This document shows, one piece after another, positions 25,353 through 34,189 of a stretch of 40,714 bases of DNA. The DNA is from Azonexus sp. (GTDB lineage: Bacteria; Pseudomonadota; Gammaproteobacteria; Burkholderiales; Rhodocyclaceae), in the NCBI RefSeq assembly GCF_023150235.1, contig NZ_JAKLLH010000026.1, forward strand, positions 1-40,714. The letters run 5' to 3'. Each line of letters starts with the position of its first letter. Within the stretch, counting starts at the first letter, position 1. A program made the translations under genes and the position numbers. The notes under the pieces are model-generated. The model made no database searches, was not told the origin of the DNA, and worked only from the letters and a program-made list of their open reading frames with translations.

Positions 25353-27809
25353 TCAGCGCCGGGCTCGCGCCTTCCGCTTGCCTGCGGCTTTTGCCGCCTT
25401 GCCGACCTTGGCCTTCTTGGCCTTGCCGCCCTTCGCCCGATTTTCTCCCTCTTTTCGCGGTGAGCTGGCGGCAGAGGATGGGCGCTTTTCCCGGGAAGGC
25501 AGCGGGCTCAGGGCAGGCGCTTCCTCCACACCCCGGATTGCCGCCCTGACACCGGTGCGCGGGCGCCGGCCGGATACGGCTTCGGCATCGACGGTCGTGG
25601 AACGCGGTGAGCGCCCGCCTCTACCGCCGCTCCCGCTCTCGGCGAGCACAAACTCGATCTTGTTGCTTTCGAGATCGACACGCACCAGGCGCACGCGCAC
25701 GCGATCCCCGAGACGGTAGCGCTGCCCTGTACGCTCTCCCAGCATCTGGTGGCGGACATTGTCGAACTGGAAATAATCGGCACCCAGTTCCGAAACATGC
25801 ACCAGCCCCTCGATGTAGACGGCATCAAGAGCCACGAAAATACCGAAGGAGGTTACCGCCGAAATGCTGCCGTCAAATTCCTCGCCAACGCGCTCCTTCA
25901 TGTAGAAGCACTTCAGCCAGTTCTCGACATCGCGGGTCGCCTCGTCGGCCCGCCTTTCGGTGGCCGAGCATTGCAGGCCGATATCGTCCCACTGTCCATC
26001 GGGCCGGTATTTCTCGCCCGCCAATACCGCCTTGATCGCACGATGCACCAGCAGGTCCGGGTAACGCCGGATCGGTGAGGTAAAGTGCGTGTAATGCTCG
26101 TAGGCCAGGCCAAAGTGGCCCACGTTGTCCGGACTGTAAACCGCCTGCTGCAAAGAACGCAGCATCACCGTTTGCAAGAGGGCAAAGTCCGGGCGCGGCT
26201 TGATCTGTTCAAGCAAGGCCGCGTAATCCCCGGCCGTCGGCGCCTCGCCTCCGGCCAGTTGCAGACCGAACTCGCCAAGGAAAGAACGCAGGTTCTTCAG
26301 TTTTTCCTCGGAAGGCACGGCATGAATGCGGTACAGACAAGGCTGCTCATGCAAGGCAAGAAAGTCGGAAGCGCAGACATTGGCCGCCAGCATGCACTCC
26401 TCAATGATCCGGTGCGCATCGTTACGCACCACCGGCACGATGTTTTCGATCTTGCCCTGGGCATTGAAGAGCATTTGCGTTTCGGTGGTCTCGAAATCGA
26501 TCGCGCCGCGCTTGCCACGCGCTTTATGCAGTACCTGGTAAAGCTTGTAGAGATTTTCCAGTTGCGGCTGCAAGGCTTGATGCACCGCCTCCCCGGGCTT
26601 GACCTCGCCGGACAGCCAGGACCAGACCTGGTTGTAGGTCAGACGGGCGTGCGAACGGAAAACTGCCGGGTAAAAACGGTATTTTCCAATTTTGCCGGTG
26701 CTGCCGATTTCGACATCGCACACCATGGCCACGCGCTCGACATCCGGGTTCAGGGAGCAGATCCCATTCGACAACCTCTCCGGCAGCATCGGAATCACCC
26801 GGCGCGGGAAATAGACGGAGTTGCCGCGTTCGCGGGCCTCGCGATCAAGCGCCATGCCCGGACGGACATAATGAGAAACGTCGGCAATCGCCACCACCAG
26901 GCGCCAGCCGCGCCCACGCTTTTCGCAATACACCGCGTCGTCGAAATCGCGTGCCGTTTCGCCATCGATGGTCACCAGCGGCAAATCGCGCAAATCCTCG
27001 CGCCCCTTGAGGTCCATCTTGCGCACCTTGGCCGGCATTTTGGCATTCTCGGCCTCGGCCATCGGCGAAAACTGGAAGGGCAGATCGTGCTTGCGCAAGG
27101 CGATCTCGATTTCCATGCCCGGATCGGCATAATTGCCGATGATCTCGGCCACGCGGCCAATCGGCTGTGAATACTTGTTCGGCTGTTCGACGATATCGAC
27201 CATTACCACCTGACCGGACTGCACTTTCAAGCTGCTTTCACCGAAGGGCGGAATCAGGATGTCCTGAGCGATGCGCCGATTCTCGGGAATCACGAAGGTC
27301 ACGCCATGATCGACGAAAACCCGGCCGACAATGCGCCGATTGGCCCTTTCGGTCACCTCGACGATACTGCCTTCGCTCCGCCCCTTGCGGTCCACGCCGA
27401 TCACCCGCACCAGTACCCGGTCACCATGCAAGGCACGAGCCATCTGCCGCTGGTCGAGAAAAATATCCTCATCGCCCTGATCCGGAACCAGAAAGCCGTA
27501 GCCATCGGGATGTCCCTGGATGCGGCCGGCAATCAGGCTGGCTTTTTCAGGGACCAGATAGGCTCCCTTGCGGTTGCGCATCACCTGGCCTTCACGCTCC
27601 ATCGCGCCCAAACGCCGCTGGAACATTTCCCGCTCATCGACACCGACATCGAGCAATTGGACGATTTCATCGACCAGCAGAGGCCGCGCCTCTTTTTCCA
27701 TGATTTGGAGAATGTATTCCCGCGACGGCAGCGGAAACTCGTAACGCGCCAACTCACGATCCAGGAACGGATCGGCACGGCGGATTTTGCTTAATTTTTT
27801 TCTTGACAT
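25353..27809 (-). CDS. rnr: Ribonuclease R
   Basis: Processive 3'-5' exoribonuclease for structured RNA, 818 residues, full length. Domain order: N-terminal helix-turn-helix-like region (about 25-90), cold-shock domains (about 90-245), RNB catalytic domain from about 265 with TIDGETARDFDDAVY (280-294) carrying the metal-binding aspartates, S1 domain (about 640-725, GSISAVTSFGIFVAL), and a Lys/Arg/Ala-rich tail (about 765-818). The ATG at 27809 is overlapped by the -35 box of the divergent tRNA promoter. The usual partner rlmB is displaced by 1.2 kb. Confidence 0.97.
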   Translation of the reverse strand: MSRKKLSKIRRADPFLDRELARYEFPLPSREYILQIMEKEARPLLVDEIVQLLDVGVDEREMFQRRLGAMEREGQVMRNRKGAYLVPEKASLIAGRIQGHPDGYGFLVPDQGDEDIFLDQRQMARALHGDRVLVRVIGVDRKGRSEGSIVEVTERANRRIVGRVFVDHGVTFVIPENRRIAQDILIPPFGESSLKVQSGQVVMVDIVEQPNKYSQPIGRVAEIIGNYADPGMEIEIALRKHDLPFQFSPMAEAENAKMPAKVRKMDLKGREDLRDLPLVTIDGETARDFDDAVYCEKRGRGWRLVVAIADVSHYVRPGMALDREARERGNSVYFPRRVIPMLPERLSNGICSLNPDVERVAMVCDVEIGSTGKIGKYRFYPAVFRSHARLTYNQVWSWLSGEVKPGEAVHQALQPQLENLYKLYQVLHKARGKRGAIDFETTETQMLFNAQGKIENIVPVVRNDAHRIIEECMLAANVCASDFLALHEQPCLYRIHAVPSEEKLKNLRSFLGEFGLQLAGGEAPTAGDYAALLEQIKPRPDFALLQTVMLRSLQQAVYSPDNVGHFGLAYEHYTHFTSPIRRYPDLLVHRAIKAVLAGEKYRPDGQWDDIGLQCSATERRADEATRDVENWLKCFYMKERVGEEFDGSISAVTSFGIFVALDAVYIEGLVHVSELGADYFQFDNVRHQMLGERTGQRYRLGDRVRVRLVRVDLESNKIEFVLAESGSGGRGGRSPRSTTVDAEAVSGRRPRTGVRAAIRGVEEAPALSPLPSREKRPSSAASSPRKEGENRAKGGKAKKAKVGKAAKAAGKRKARARR

Positions 27810-27830
27810 GGCCTCATTCTAGCCTATAAT
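27803..27830 (+). promoter_or_regulatory. Consensus sigma-70 promoter of the tRNA-Leu genes
   Basis: TTGACA (27803-27808), 16-bp spacer, TATAAT (27825-27830): both hexamers match the consensus at all six positions. Expected start near 27837, 13 nt before the first tRNA. The -35 overlaps the rnr start codon (27807-27809) on the other strand. Confidence 0.9.
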
Positions 27831-27849
27831 GGCGGCTCTTCGCACCTGA

Positions 27850-27934
<85 letters not shown>

Positions 27935-28081
27935 GGCAACGCAAGTTGCCGCGAAGAAAGCTGGATTGTCGCACAGCGTGGATTGCAGAAATGTAAAACC
28001 GCAGCGGGCAAACCGGAAAAATGCAGTTGCAGAGGGTCGGACGATGTGGACGCAAGTCCTGCAATGTCGGCCTCGGTACCT

Positions 28082-28166
<85 letters not shown>

Positions 28167-28176
28167 GAATTTTTAG

Positions 28177-28205
28177 AAAAGACCCCTTTCCGGGGTCTTT
28201 TTTTT
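28177..28205 (+). terminator. Terminator of the tRNA-Leu transcript
   Basis: AAAAGACCCC-TTTCC-GGGGTCTTTT stem followed by more T (eight T in all), 10 nt after the second tRNA. A strong Rho-independent terminator. Confidence 0.95.
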
Positions 28206-28255
28206 GCCTTTCCACCGATATTTTTTCAAGGATGCAGCCGCGTAGCCGGGCGCAC

Positions 28256-28289
28256 AAAAAAAGGCCACCCGGTCGATAACCGAGTGGCC
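28256..28289 (-). terminator. Terminator of the prpE transcript
   Basis: Read on the minus strand: GGCCAC/GTGGCC outer stem with inner CGGT/ACCG and a CGATA-type loop, then seven T. It lies 28 bp after the prpE stop. Confidence 0.88.
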
Positions 28290-28316
28290 AGTGTCGGCGG
28301 AAGAGACGGCGACGGC

Positions 28317-30209
28317 TTAACCGGCCAGCAGACTCTTGATGTTTTCCAGCGTGGACGGATCCTCGATGGTGGTCAGATCACCCGGATCGCGGCCTTCGGC
28401 CAGCGCCTGCAGCGAACGGCGCAGCATCTTGCCGGAGCGGGTCTTGGGCAGGCCGATCACGAAGTGCACGCGGGCCGGGCGGGCAATTGCGCCCAAAATC
28501 CCGTCGACCGTGGCAAACACTTCCTTCTCCAGCGCCTTGACCAGTTCCGGCGTGGCGATCTTCGCCGCATCCTTGACCACCGCGAAGGCCATCGGCATCT
28601 GGCCTTTCAGCTTGTCCTCGACACCGACGACGGCGACTTCGGCAATCGCGGCGTGGTTCTGGATCGCTTCCTCGATTTCACGGGTCCCCAGGCGGTGGCC
28701 GGCAACGTTGATCACGTCGTCGGTACGGCCGAGGATGGTGAAGTAACCGTCGTCATCCTTGATCGCCCAGTCGTAGGACGAGTAGACCAGCGGATCCTTG
28801 AACAGCGTGAAGTAGGTGCTGACAAAGCGGTCGTCCTGGCCCCAGACCGTGGACAGGCAGCCGGGCGGCAGCGGCGGCACGACAGCGGCGATGCCCTTCT
28901 CGTTGGCGCCGCACTCGGAGCCGTCCTCGCGGAAGATCTTGAGGTTGTAGCCATAAACCGGGAAGGACGGCGAACCGAACTTGATCGGGGTTTTCTCGAC
29001 GCCGTGCAGCGCGGCCAGCATCGGCCAGCCGGTTTCGGTCTGCCAGTAGTTGTCGATCACCGGCTTGCCCAGTTCGTTCTGGAACCACTCGTGCGTCGGC
29101 TGATCCAGCGGCTCGCCGGCCATGAAGATGTGCTTCAAGGACGACAGGTCATACTTGTGCATGTACGCCGGGTCCTGCTTCTTGAGCACGCGGGCGGCGG
29201 TCGGCGCCGAGAACATCACGTTGACCTTGTACTTCTCGACGATCTGCCACCAGATGCCCGGATCGGGACGCAGCGGCGTGCCTTCGTACATGATGGTCGC
29301 CATGCCGGCGATCAGCGGGCCGTAGATGATGTAAGAGTGACCGACGACCCAGCCGATGTCCGAGGTGGAGAAGTAGGTCTCGCCTTCGCCGCCGCAGTAG
29401 ATGTGCTTCATCGACGAGGCCAGGGCCACGGCGTAACCGCCGGTGTCGCGCTGCACGCCCTTGGGCTTGCCGGTGGTACCGGAGGTGTAGAGGATGTAGG
29501 ACGGCTCGGAGGATTCCAGCCATTCGCAGGCGACCTTGGCATCGAGATGCTGTTCGCGCAAGGTGGCGTAATCGACGTCGCGGCCGTCGACCTTGTTGAA
29601 GCCTTGATCCAGGCCACGGTCGACCATCAGCACCTTGGTCGGCTTATGTTCGGCAATCTCGATCGCTTCGTCGAGCAGGTGCTTGTAAGGCACGGCCTTG
29701 CCGCCGCGCATGCCGGCGTCGGAGGAAACAATCAGGGTCGGCTTGGCATCGTCGATGCGGGTGGCCAGCGAGCCGGAAGCGAAACCGCCGAAAACGACGG
29801 AGTGCACGGCGCCGATGCGGGCGGCGGCGAACATCGCGAACGCGGCCTGCGGAATCATCGGCATGTAGATCAGGACGCGGTCGCCTTTCTTGACGCCGAG
29901 GCTACGGTAGATCGCGGCCATGCGTTCGACTTCGCGCTGCAGCTCGGCGAAGGAATACACCTTCTCCTCGTCGGTCTCGGTCGAGATGTAGATCAACGCG
30001 CGGTCGTTCGGGCGCTTCGCCGCATGACGGTCGATCGCGTTGTGGCACAAGTTGGTCTTGCCGCCGACGAACCACTTCGCGAACGGCGGGCGGGAGAAGT
30101 CGCACACCTGGGTGAACGGTTCCTGCCAGTCGATCAACTGCGCCTGCTCGGTCCAGAATTCATTCGGTTTCTCGATCGAATACTGGTGAAACTCCTTGTA
30201 TGTCGTCAT
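28317..30209 (-). CDS. prpE: Propionyl-CoA synthetase
   Basis: AMP-forming acyl-CoA synthetase, propionate + CoA + ATP to propionyl-CoA, 630 residues. ATP-binding loop YTSGTTGKPKG, SDIGWVVGHSYI, DNYWQTETGWP, GRTDDVINVAGHRLGTREIEEA, and catalytic lysine in KTRSGKMLRR. FPVYGYNLKIF, LPPGCLSTVWGQDDRFVSTYF and the ending GRDPGDLTTIEDPSTLENI match PrpE rather than acetyl-CoA synthetase. ATG at 30209 has AGAGGG 9 nt upstream. It lies 105 bp downstream of the acrylyl-CoA reductase-like gene on the same strand. Confidence 0.93.
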   Translation of the reverse strand: MTTYKEFHQYSIEKPNEFWTEQAQLIDWQEPFTQVCDFSRPPFAKWFVGGKTNLCHNAIDRHAAKRPNDRALIYISTETDEEKVYSFAELQREVERMAAIYRSLGVKKGDRVLIYMPMIPQAAFAMFAAARIGAVHSVVFGGFASGSLATRIDDAKPTLIVSSDAGMRGGKAVPYKHLLDEAIEIAEHKPTKVLMVDRGLDQGFNKVDGRDVDYATLREQHLDAKVACEWLESSEPSYILYTSGTTGKPKGVQRDTGGYAVALASSMKHIYCGGEGETYFSTSDIGWVVGHSYIIYGPLIAGMATIMYEGTPLRPDPGIWWQIVEKYKVNVMFSAPTAARVLKKQDPAYMHKYDLSSLKHIFMAGEPLDQPTHEWFQNELGKPVIDNYWQTETGWPMLAALHGVEKTPIKFGSPSFPVYGYNLKIFREDGSECGANEKGIAAVVPPLPPGCLSTVWGQDDRFVSTYFTLFKDPLVYSSYDWAIKDDDGYFTILGRTDDVINVAGHRLGTREIEEAIQNHAAIAEVAVVGVEDKLKGQMPMAFAVVKDAAKIATPELVKALEKEVFATVDGILGAIARPARVHFVIGLPKTRSGKMLRRSLQALAEGRDPGDLTTIEDPSTLENIKSLLAG

Positions 30210-30314
30210 GAAGACGTCCCTCTCTACTGACAAATTTCCTGCACAAACGAAATGGGCGGCCTGTAATAGTTATCTGCCGCCCTCCGGAAAAAAGGACCGA
30301 GACGCGACCGGGGC

Positions 30315-31310
30315 TCAGCCGCCGGCCAGCTCGACCACGACACGCCCCTTGGCCTTGCCGGCGAGGTACTCGTCGAACAGGACCGGAAGCGCGTCGAAGG
30401 CAACCTTGCGCGACATCCGCTCGAGGTGCGGCGGCCGCAGATCGCCGGCCAGGCGTTGCCAGACGCCGTGGCGATAGGGTTCGCGGATATAGCCCGAATC
30501 GACCCCGAGAAGCGACACGCCGCGCAGGATGAAAGGCATCACCGTGGTGTTCAGCAAATGGCTGGCGGCCAGGCCGATGCTGGCGATGGTGCCGCCCTGC
30601 TGCATCGTGCTGGCGATCCAGGCCAGGGTGTCGCCGCCGACGTTATCGACGGCACCGGCCCAGCGCGCCTTGTCGAGCGGGCGGATCTTGGCCAAGTCGA
30701 GTTCCTGGCGGAGCAGGATTTCGGCGGCGCCCAGGCTCTTCAGGTAATCGGCTTCCTCGGCCTTGCCGGTCAGCGCGACGACGTGGTAGCCGCGCTTGGC
30801 CAGCATGTCGATGGCCAGGCTGCCGACGCCGCCGGTCGAACCGGTGACGATCACCGGCCCCTTGGCCGGGGTCAGGCCGTTTTCTTCCATGCGGACGATG
30901 CCGAGCGCGGCGGTGAAGCCGGCGGTGCCGAGCGCCATCGCGTCGTACAGGCTGAGACCGGCCGGCAGCGGCACCACCCAGTCGCCGGGCACGCGGGCGT
31001 ACTCGGCATAACCGCCGTGATGCGCGACGCCGATGTCGAAGCTGGTGGCGATCACCGCATCGCCGGCCTGGAAGCGCGGATCATCGCTGGCGACGACGAC
31101 GCCGGAAAGATCGATCCCGCCGACACAGGGGAAGCGGCGGATGATCTTGCCGGCGCCGGTGGCGGCCAGCGCATCCTTGTAGTTGATGCTCGAATAGGCG
31201 ACACGTATGGTCACGTTGCCGGCGTCGAGCTGGCTCTCGTTCATCTCGACGAAGCGGTTGCCGACCTTGCCGTCGCGCTCCTCGATCAACAGTGCCTTGA
31301 AGGAATCCAT
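30315..31310 (-). CDS. acuI: Acrylyl-CoA reductase-type MDR dehydrogenase (YhdH/AcuI family)
   Basis: A 331-residue NADPH-dependent medium-chain reductase of the YhdH/AcuI group. Features: SSINYKDALAATGAGKI, FPCVGGIDLSGVV, nucleotide-binding VIVTGSTGGVGSLAIDMLAKRG, VDNVGGDTL and PFILRGVSLLGVDS. No zinc-ligand cysteines, as usual here. AcuI reduces acrylyl-CoA to propionyl-CoA; with prpE next, the operon likely feeds propionyl-CoA metabolism (3-hydroxypropionate, acrylate or propionate). The symbol is based on family and neighbour, not proven specificity. ATG at 31310 follows AGGAGAG. Confidence 0.85.
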   Translation of the reverse strand: MDSFKALLIEERDGKVGNRFVEMNESQLDAGNVTIRVAYSSINYKDALAATGAGKIIRRFPCVGGIDLSGVVVASDDPRFQAGDAVIATSFDIGVAHHGGYAEYARVPGDWVVPLPAGLSLYDAMALGTAGFTAALGIVRMEENGLTPAKGPVIVTGSTGGVGSLAIDMLAKRGYHVVALTGKAEEADYLKSLGAAEILLRQELDLAKIRPLDKARWAGAVDNVGGDTLAWIASTMQQGGTIASIGLAASHLLNTTVMPFILRGVSLLGVDSGYIREPYRHGVWQRLAGDLRPPHLERMSRKVAFDALPVLFDEYLAGKAKGRVVVELAGG

Positions 31311-31342
31311 CGTGCTATCTCTCCTGTGAAGTTAAAATTGTA

Positions 31343-31363
31343 TTCATAATTACAGATTATGAA
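31343..31363. promoter_or_regulatory. Perfect palindrome upstream of acuI-prpE
   Basis: TTCATAAT-TACAG-ATTATGAA: 8-bp perfect arms, 5-bp spacer, in an AT-rich island 33 bp before the acuI start and about 80 bp before the divergent NlpC/P60 gene. It has the form and position of a repressor or activator site; no matching regulator gene is in the window. Confidence 0.65.
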
Positions 31364-31444
31364 CAATAGTCCGCATGGCGAACGTCCGTGAATATTACGA
31401 CAACGTGTTTACAGCGGCAGCGAATTGCACTACATTCTCCGGCT

Positions 31445-31963
31445 ATGCGTAAAGTTCTCACTTCCGTAACCCGTTCCCTCGCGGTCGCTGTCGCCCTCTT
31501 TGCCGGGGTAGCCAGCGTCTCCGTCGCCGAACCGGTCCGCAAGCCGGACGAGCCGCTTTCCTTCCTCGAACGCTATACCAATGCTGCACAGGATGTGATC
31601 CTGCAAGGACTCAAGCTGGTCGGCATCCGCTACCGCTGGGGTGGCAACAACGAGGATTCCGGTCTCGATTGCAGCGGTTTCGTCCGTCTGGTGTTCAAGG
31701 ACAGCATCGGCGCCCTGCTCCCCCGTACCGCCAAGGAAATGAGCGAAGTCGGCCAGCAGATCGATGCCAGCCAGCTCAAGCCGGGCGATCTCGTCTTCTT
31801 CAACACCATGCGCCGCACCTTCTCGCACGTCGGGATCTACCTCGGCGACAACTACTTCATGCACGCTCCGCGCGCCGGCGCCGAAGTCCGCGTCGAGAGC
31901 ATGGAAAGCAGCTACTGGGTCAAACGCTACAACGGCGCCCGCCGCATTCTTGAAGGCAGCTGA
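31445..31963 (+). CDS. NlpC/P60 cell-wall hydrolase
   Basis: A 172-residue exported peptidoglycan endopeptidase. Signal peptide about 1-28 (VAVALFAGVASVSVA). The NlpC/P60 domain (about 48-170) has the catalytic Cys76 (LDCSGFVR), His128 (FSHVGIYLG) and third polar residue His140 (FMHAPRAG). Length and layout match small Spr/MepS-like D,L-endopeptidases; there is no lipobox. ATG at 31445 gives the proper signal. A terminator follows 24 bp after the stop. Confidence 0.93.
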   Translation: MRKVLTSVTRSLAVAVALFAGVASVSVAEPVRKPDEPLSFLERYTNAAQDVILQGLKLVGIRYRWGGNNEDSGLDCSGFVRLVFKDSIGALLPRTAKEMSEVGQQIDASQLKPGDLVFFNTMRRTFSHVGIYLGDNYFMHAPRAGAEVRVESMESSYWVKRYNGARRILEGS

Positions 31964-31986
31964 GCCTTCAGAGGTCAATCGACAGC

Positions 31987-32011
31987 AAAGCGGCAGATGC
32001 CGCTTTTTTTT
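31987..32011 (+). terminator. Terminator of the NlpC/P60 gene
   Basis: AAAGCGGC-AGAT-GCCGCTTT followed by more T (eight in a row). A typical Rho-independent terminator. Confidence 0.92.
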
Positions 32012-32024
32012 ACGCCCATACCTC

Positions 32025-32043
32025 AATAACGTTTCTCATTTAC
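32025..32043. promoter_or_regulatory. Possible Fur box before the iron-binding protein gene
   Basis: A 19-bp stretch AATAACG...CTCATTTAC agrees with the classical Fur box at 12 of 19 positions by eye and lies about 70 bp before a ferric-type binding protein start. Suggestive only. Confidence 0.3.
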
Positions 32044-32114
32044 AAATTTTTTCACGCCCGCTACACTCGCCGCCGGATTGCAACAACAACTCACAACGAC
32101 ATCTGGAGAAACCC

Positions 32115-33131
32115 ATGCGTAGCAAACTTGGCCTGGCCGTTGCCGGCCTGCTGCTGATCGGCGGCGCTGCCACCGCTGAGGAAAAGGTGCTGAACCTCTA
32201 CTCGGCCCGCCACTATCAAACCGACGAAGCGCTGTACAGCAACTTCACCAAGCAGACCGGGATCAAGATCAATCGCATCGAGGGCAAGGAAGACGAGCTG
32301 CTCGAACGCCTGAAGAACGAAGGCGCCAACAGCCCGGCCGATGTCTTCCTCACCGTCGACGCCGCCCGCCTGGCCAAGGCCCACGAACTCGGCCTGTTCG
32401 CCCCGGTCCAGTCCAAGCTGCTCGAAAGCCGCATCCCGGCGCACCTGCGCACCGACGACTGGTTCTCCTTCTCGACCCGCGCCCGCGTGATCGTCTACAA
32501 CAAGGGCTCGGTCAAGGCCGGGGATGTGCAGAACTACGCCGACCTGGCCAACCCCAAGCTCAAGGGCAAGTTCTGCTCGCGCTCGGGTTCGCACCCCTAC
32601 AACCTGTCGCTGATGGCTTCGGTGATTTCGCACGAAGGCGAAGCCAAGGCCGAGCAGTGGGCCAAGGGCATGGTCGCCAACTTCGCACGCGCGCCGAAGG
32701 GCGGCGATACCGACCAGATCAAGGCGGTCTCGGCCGGCGAATGCGGCGTTGCGGTCTCCAACACCTACTACGTCGCCCGCCTGCTGCGCTCGACCAAGCC
32801 GGAAGAGCAGAAGATGATGGAAAAGGTTGGCATCGTCTGGCCCGACCAGAACGGCAGCGGCGCCCACATCAACGTTTCCGGCGGCGGCATGCTGAAAACC
32901 GCGCCGAACAAGGAAGCGGCGGTCAAGTTCCTCGAATACCTCGCCTCCGACGAAGCCCAGCGTTACTTTGCCGACGGCAACAACGAATGGCCGGCGGTCT
33001 CCGGGATCAAGATTTCCAACCCCGGTCTGGAAGCAATGGGCAAGTTCAAGGCCGACAGCCTGCCGGTCAAGAACCTGGCGATGTATGCGACCAAGGCGCA
33101 GATCCTGTTCGACCGCGCCGGCTTCAAGTAA
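32115..33131 (+). CDS. Fe(III) ABC transporter substrate-binding protein (FbpA/FutA type)
   Basis: A 338-residue periplasmic binding protein with a signal peptide (1-21, GLAVAGLLLIGGAATA). VLNLYSARHYQTDEALYSNFTKQTGIKIN and ADVFLTVDAARLAKAHELGLF are family stretches; the paired tyrosines in VSNTYYVARLL and an early tyrosine (Tyr/His of SARHY) are probable ferric ligands, as in FutA/FbpA. GGAG precedes the ATG. No permease or ATPase follows; the partner genes must be elsewhere. Confidence 0.9.
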   Translation: MRSKLGLAVAGLLLIGGAATAEEKVLNLYSARHYQTDEALYSNFTKQTGIKINRIEGKEDELLERLKNEGANSPADVFLTVDAARLAKAHELGLFAPVQSKLLESRIPAHLRTDDWFSFSTRARVIVYNKGSVKAGDVQNYADLANPKLKGKFCSRSGSHPYNLSLMASVISHEGEAKAEQWAKGMVANFARAPKGGDTDQIKAVSAGECGVAVSNTYYVARLLRSTKPEEQKMMEKVGIVWPDQNGSGAHINVSGGGMLKTAPNKEAAVKFLEYLASDEAQRYFADGNNEWPAVSGIKISNPGLEAMGKFKADSLPVKNLAMYATKAQILFDRAGFK

Positions 33132-33175
33132 GCCCCCCTGCCCCGCCGCCCCGGCAAGCAGCATCTTTGCCTTTT

Positions 33176-33211
33176 TTGCCCATTGTCACGGTCGACCGTG
33201 ACAATGGGCAA
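33176..33211. repeat. GGTCGACC-core palindrome, copy 9 (perfect)
   Basis: A perfect 36-bp palindrome (TTGCCCATTGTCACGGTC and complement), preceded by CTTTTT and followed by TTTTC, 44 bp after the iron-binding protein stop. Its variable arm CCATTG is unlike other copies but paired. The remaining gap to bamD (33212-33343) contains no recognisable gene or terminator. Confidence 0.95.
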
Positions 33212-33343
33212 TTTTCATGGGGCGGTCGTCGCGCCGGCAAGCCACCGCCACCTTACAGCAGACCGCACTCTCTCACGCAAGAGCAGTTGGCCTCGTCGCA
33301 AGATCCCGATTTGTAGCAGGCAGAACGGTAGCTGCCGAATGTC

Positions 33344-34189
33344 CTACCAGATTTTCCACCAGCTTTTTTCATTGCTTGTCTTTCCGACCAGGAAACGGCT
33401 TTCCGGAAAGTTCTTTTTCAAGACTCGCGATGCATCGTCGCGTAGTTCCGGCATCTCCAGCTTGCCGTAGGCCTGGACCATGATGGCCAGCGCTTCCTCG
33501 ACCGCAGGTGCTTCGGGATAGGTTTTAATCGCGAATTGTGCGCGGTTGGCTGCTGCTATGTAAGCTTCCCGTTGCATGTAGTAGCGAGCGACGTGCACTT
33601 CCTGCGAGGCCAGTGCATTGACCAGGTAATGCATGCGCTTGGCCGCGTCGGGCGCGTACTTGCTGCCGGGGAAGCGGGTCAGCAATTCCTTGAAGGTATC
33701 AAAGGCTTCGCGTGCGGCCTTGGGATCGCGTTCGGTAGGGTCCTGCTTGCTGATATAGCCAGCGTATCCCTGATCTTCGTTGAAATTGATCAGGCCTTTC
33801 AGATAGTAGGCATAGTCCACCGCAGGGTGGTTCGGGTGCAGTTTGATAAAGCGGTCACACGCGGCCAGTGCCGATCCCGGTTCACCGCCTTTCCAGTAGA
33901 TGTAGCCGAGTTCCATCTGCGCCTGTTGCGCATAGCGGCCATATGGATAGCGGGCTTCGAGTTTTTCCAGTAACTTTGCTGCTTTATCCCAGCCACCGTC
34001 AGCCTGTGCGTCCTTGGCTTCGGAATACAGTTTGCTCGCGGACCAACCGGCCGTCTCGTCGTATTTCTCGTTACTGGCACAGCCTGCGATCAGGGAAGCA
34101 ACCAGCAAGGCTGAAGCCAGGCGAGAAATGCCTCTGGCGGTACGGCGAAACGGCGAGAAATCCCGGAATACGGCTAAACTTCGCATCAT
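33344..34189 (-). CDS. bamD: Outer membrane assembly lipoprotein BamD
   Basis: Essential lipoprotein of the BAM complex that inserts beta-barrels into the outer membrane, 281 residues. The lipobox LIAGC gives Cys37; the preceding region is long for a lipoprotein signal, but no closer start was found. Tetratricopeptide-like repeats follow (ASKLYSEAKDAQADGGWDKA, LLEKLEARYPYGRYAQQAQ, NHPAVDYAYYLKGLINF, LLTRFPGSKYAPDAAKRM). It is divergent from rluD, and the two start codons overlap. Confidence 0.95.
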   Translation of the reverse strand: MMRSLAVFRDFSPFRRTARGISRLASALLVASLIAGCASNEKYDETAGWSASKLYSEAKDAQADGGWDKAAKLLEKLEARYPYGRYAQQAQMELGYIYWKGGEPGSALAACDRFIKLHPNHPAVDYAYYLKGLINFNEDQGYAGYISKQDPTERDPKAAREAFDTFKELLTRFPGSKYAPDAAKRMHYLVNALASQEVHVARYYMQREAYIAAANRAQFAIKTYPEAPAVEEALAIMVQAYGKLEMPELRDDASRVLKKNFPESRFLVGKTSNEKSWWKIW

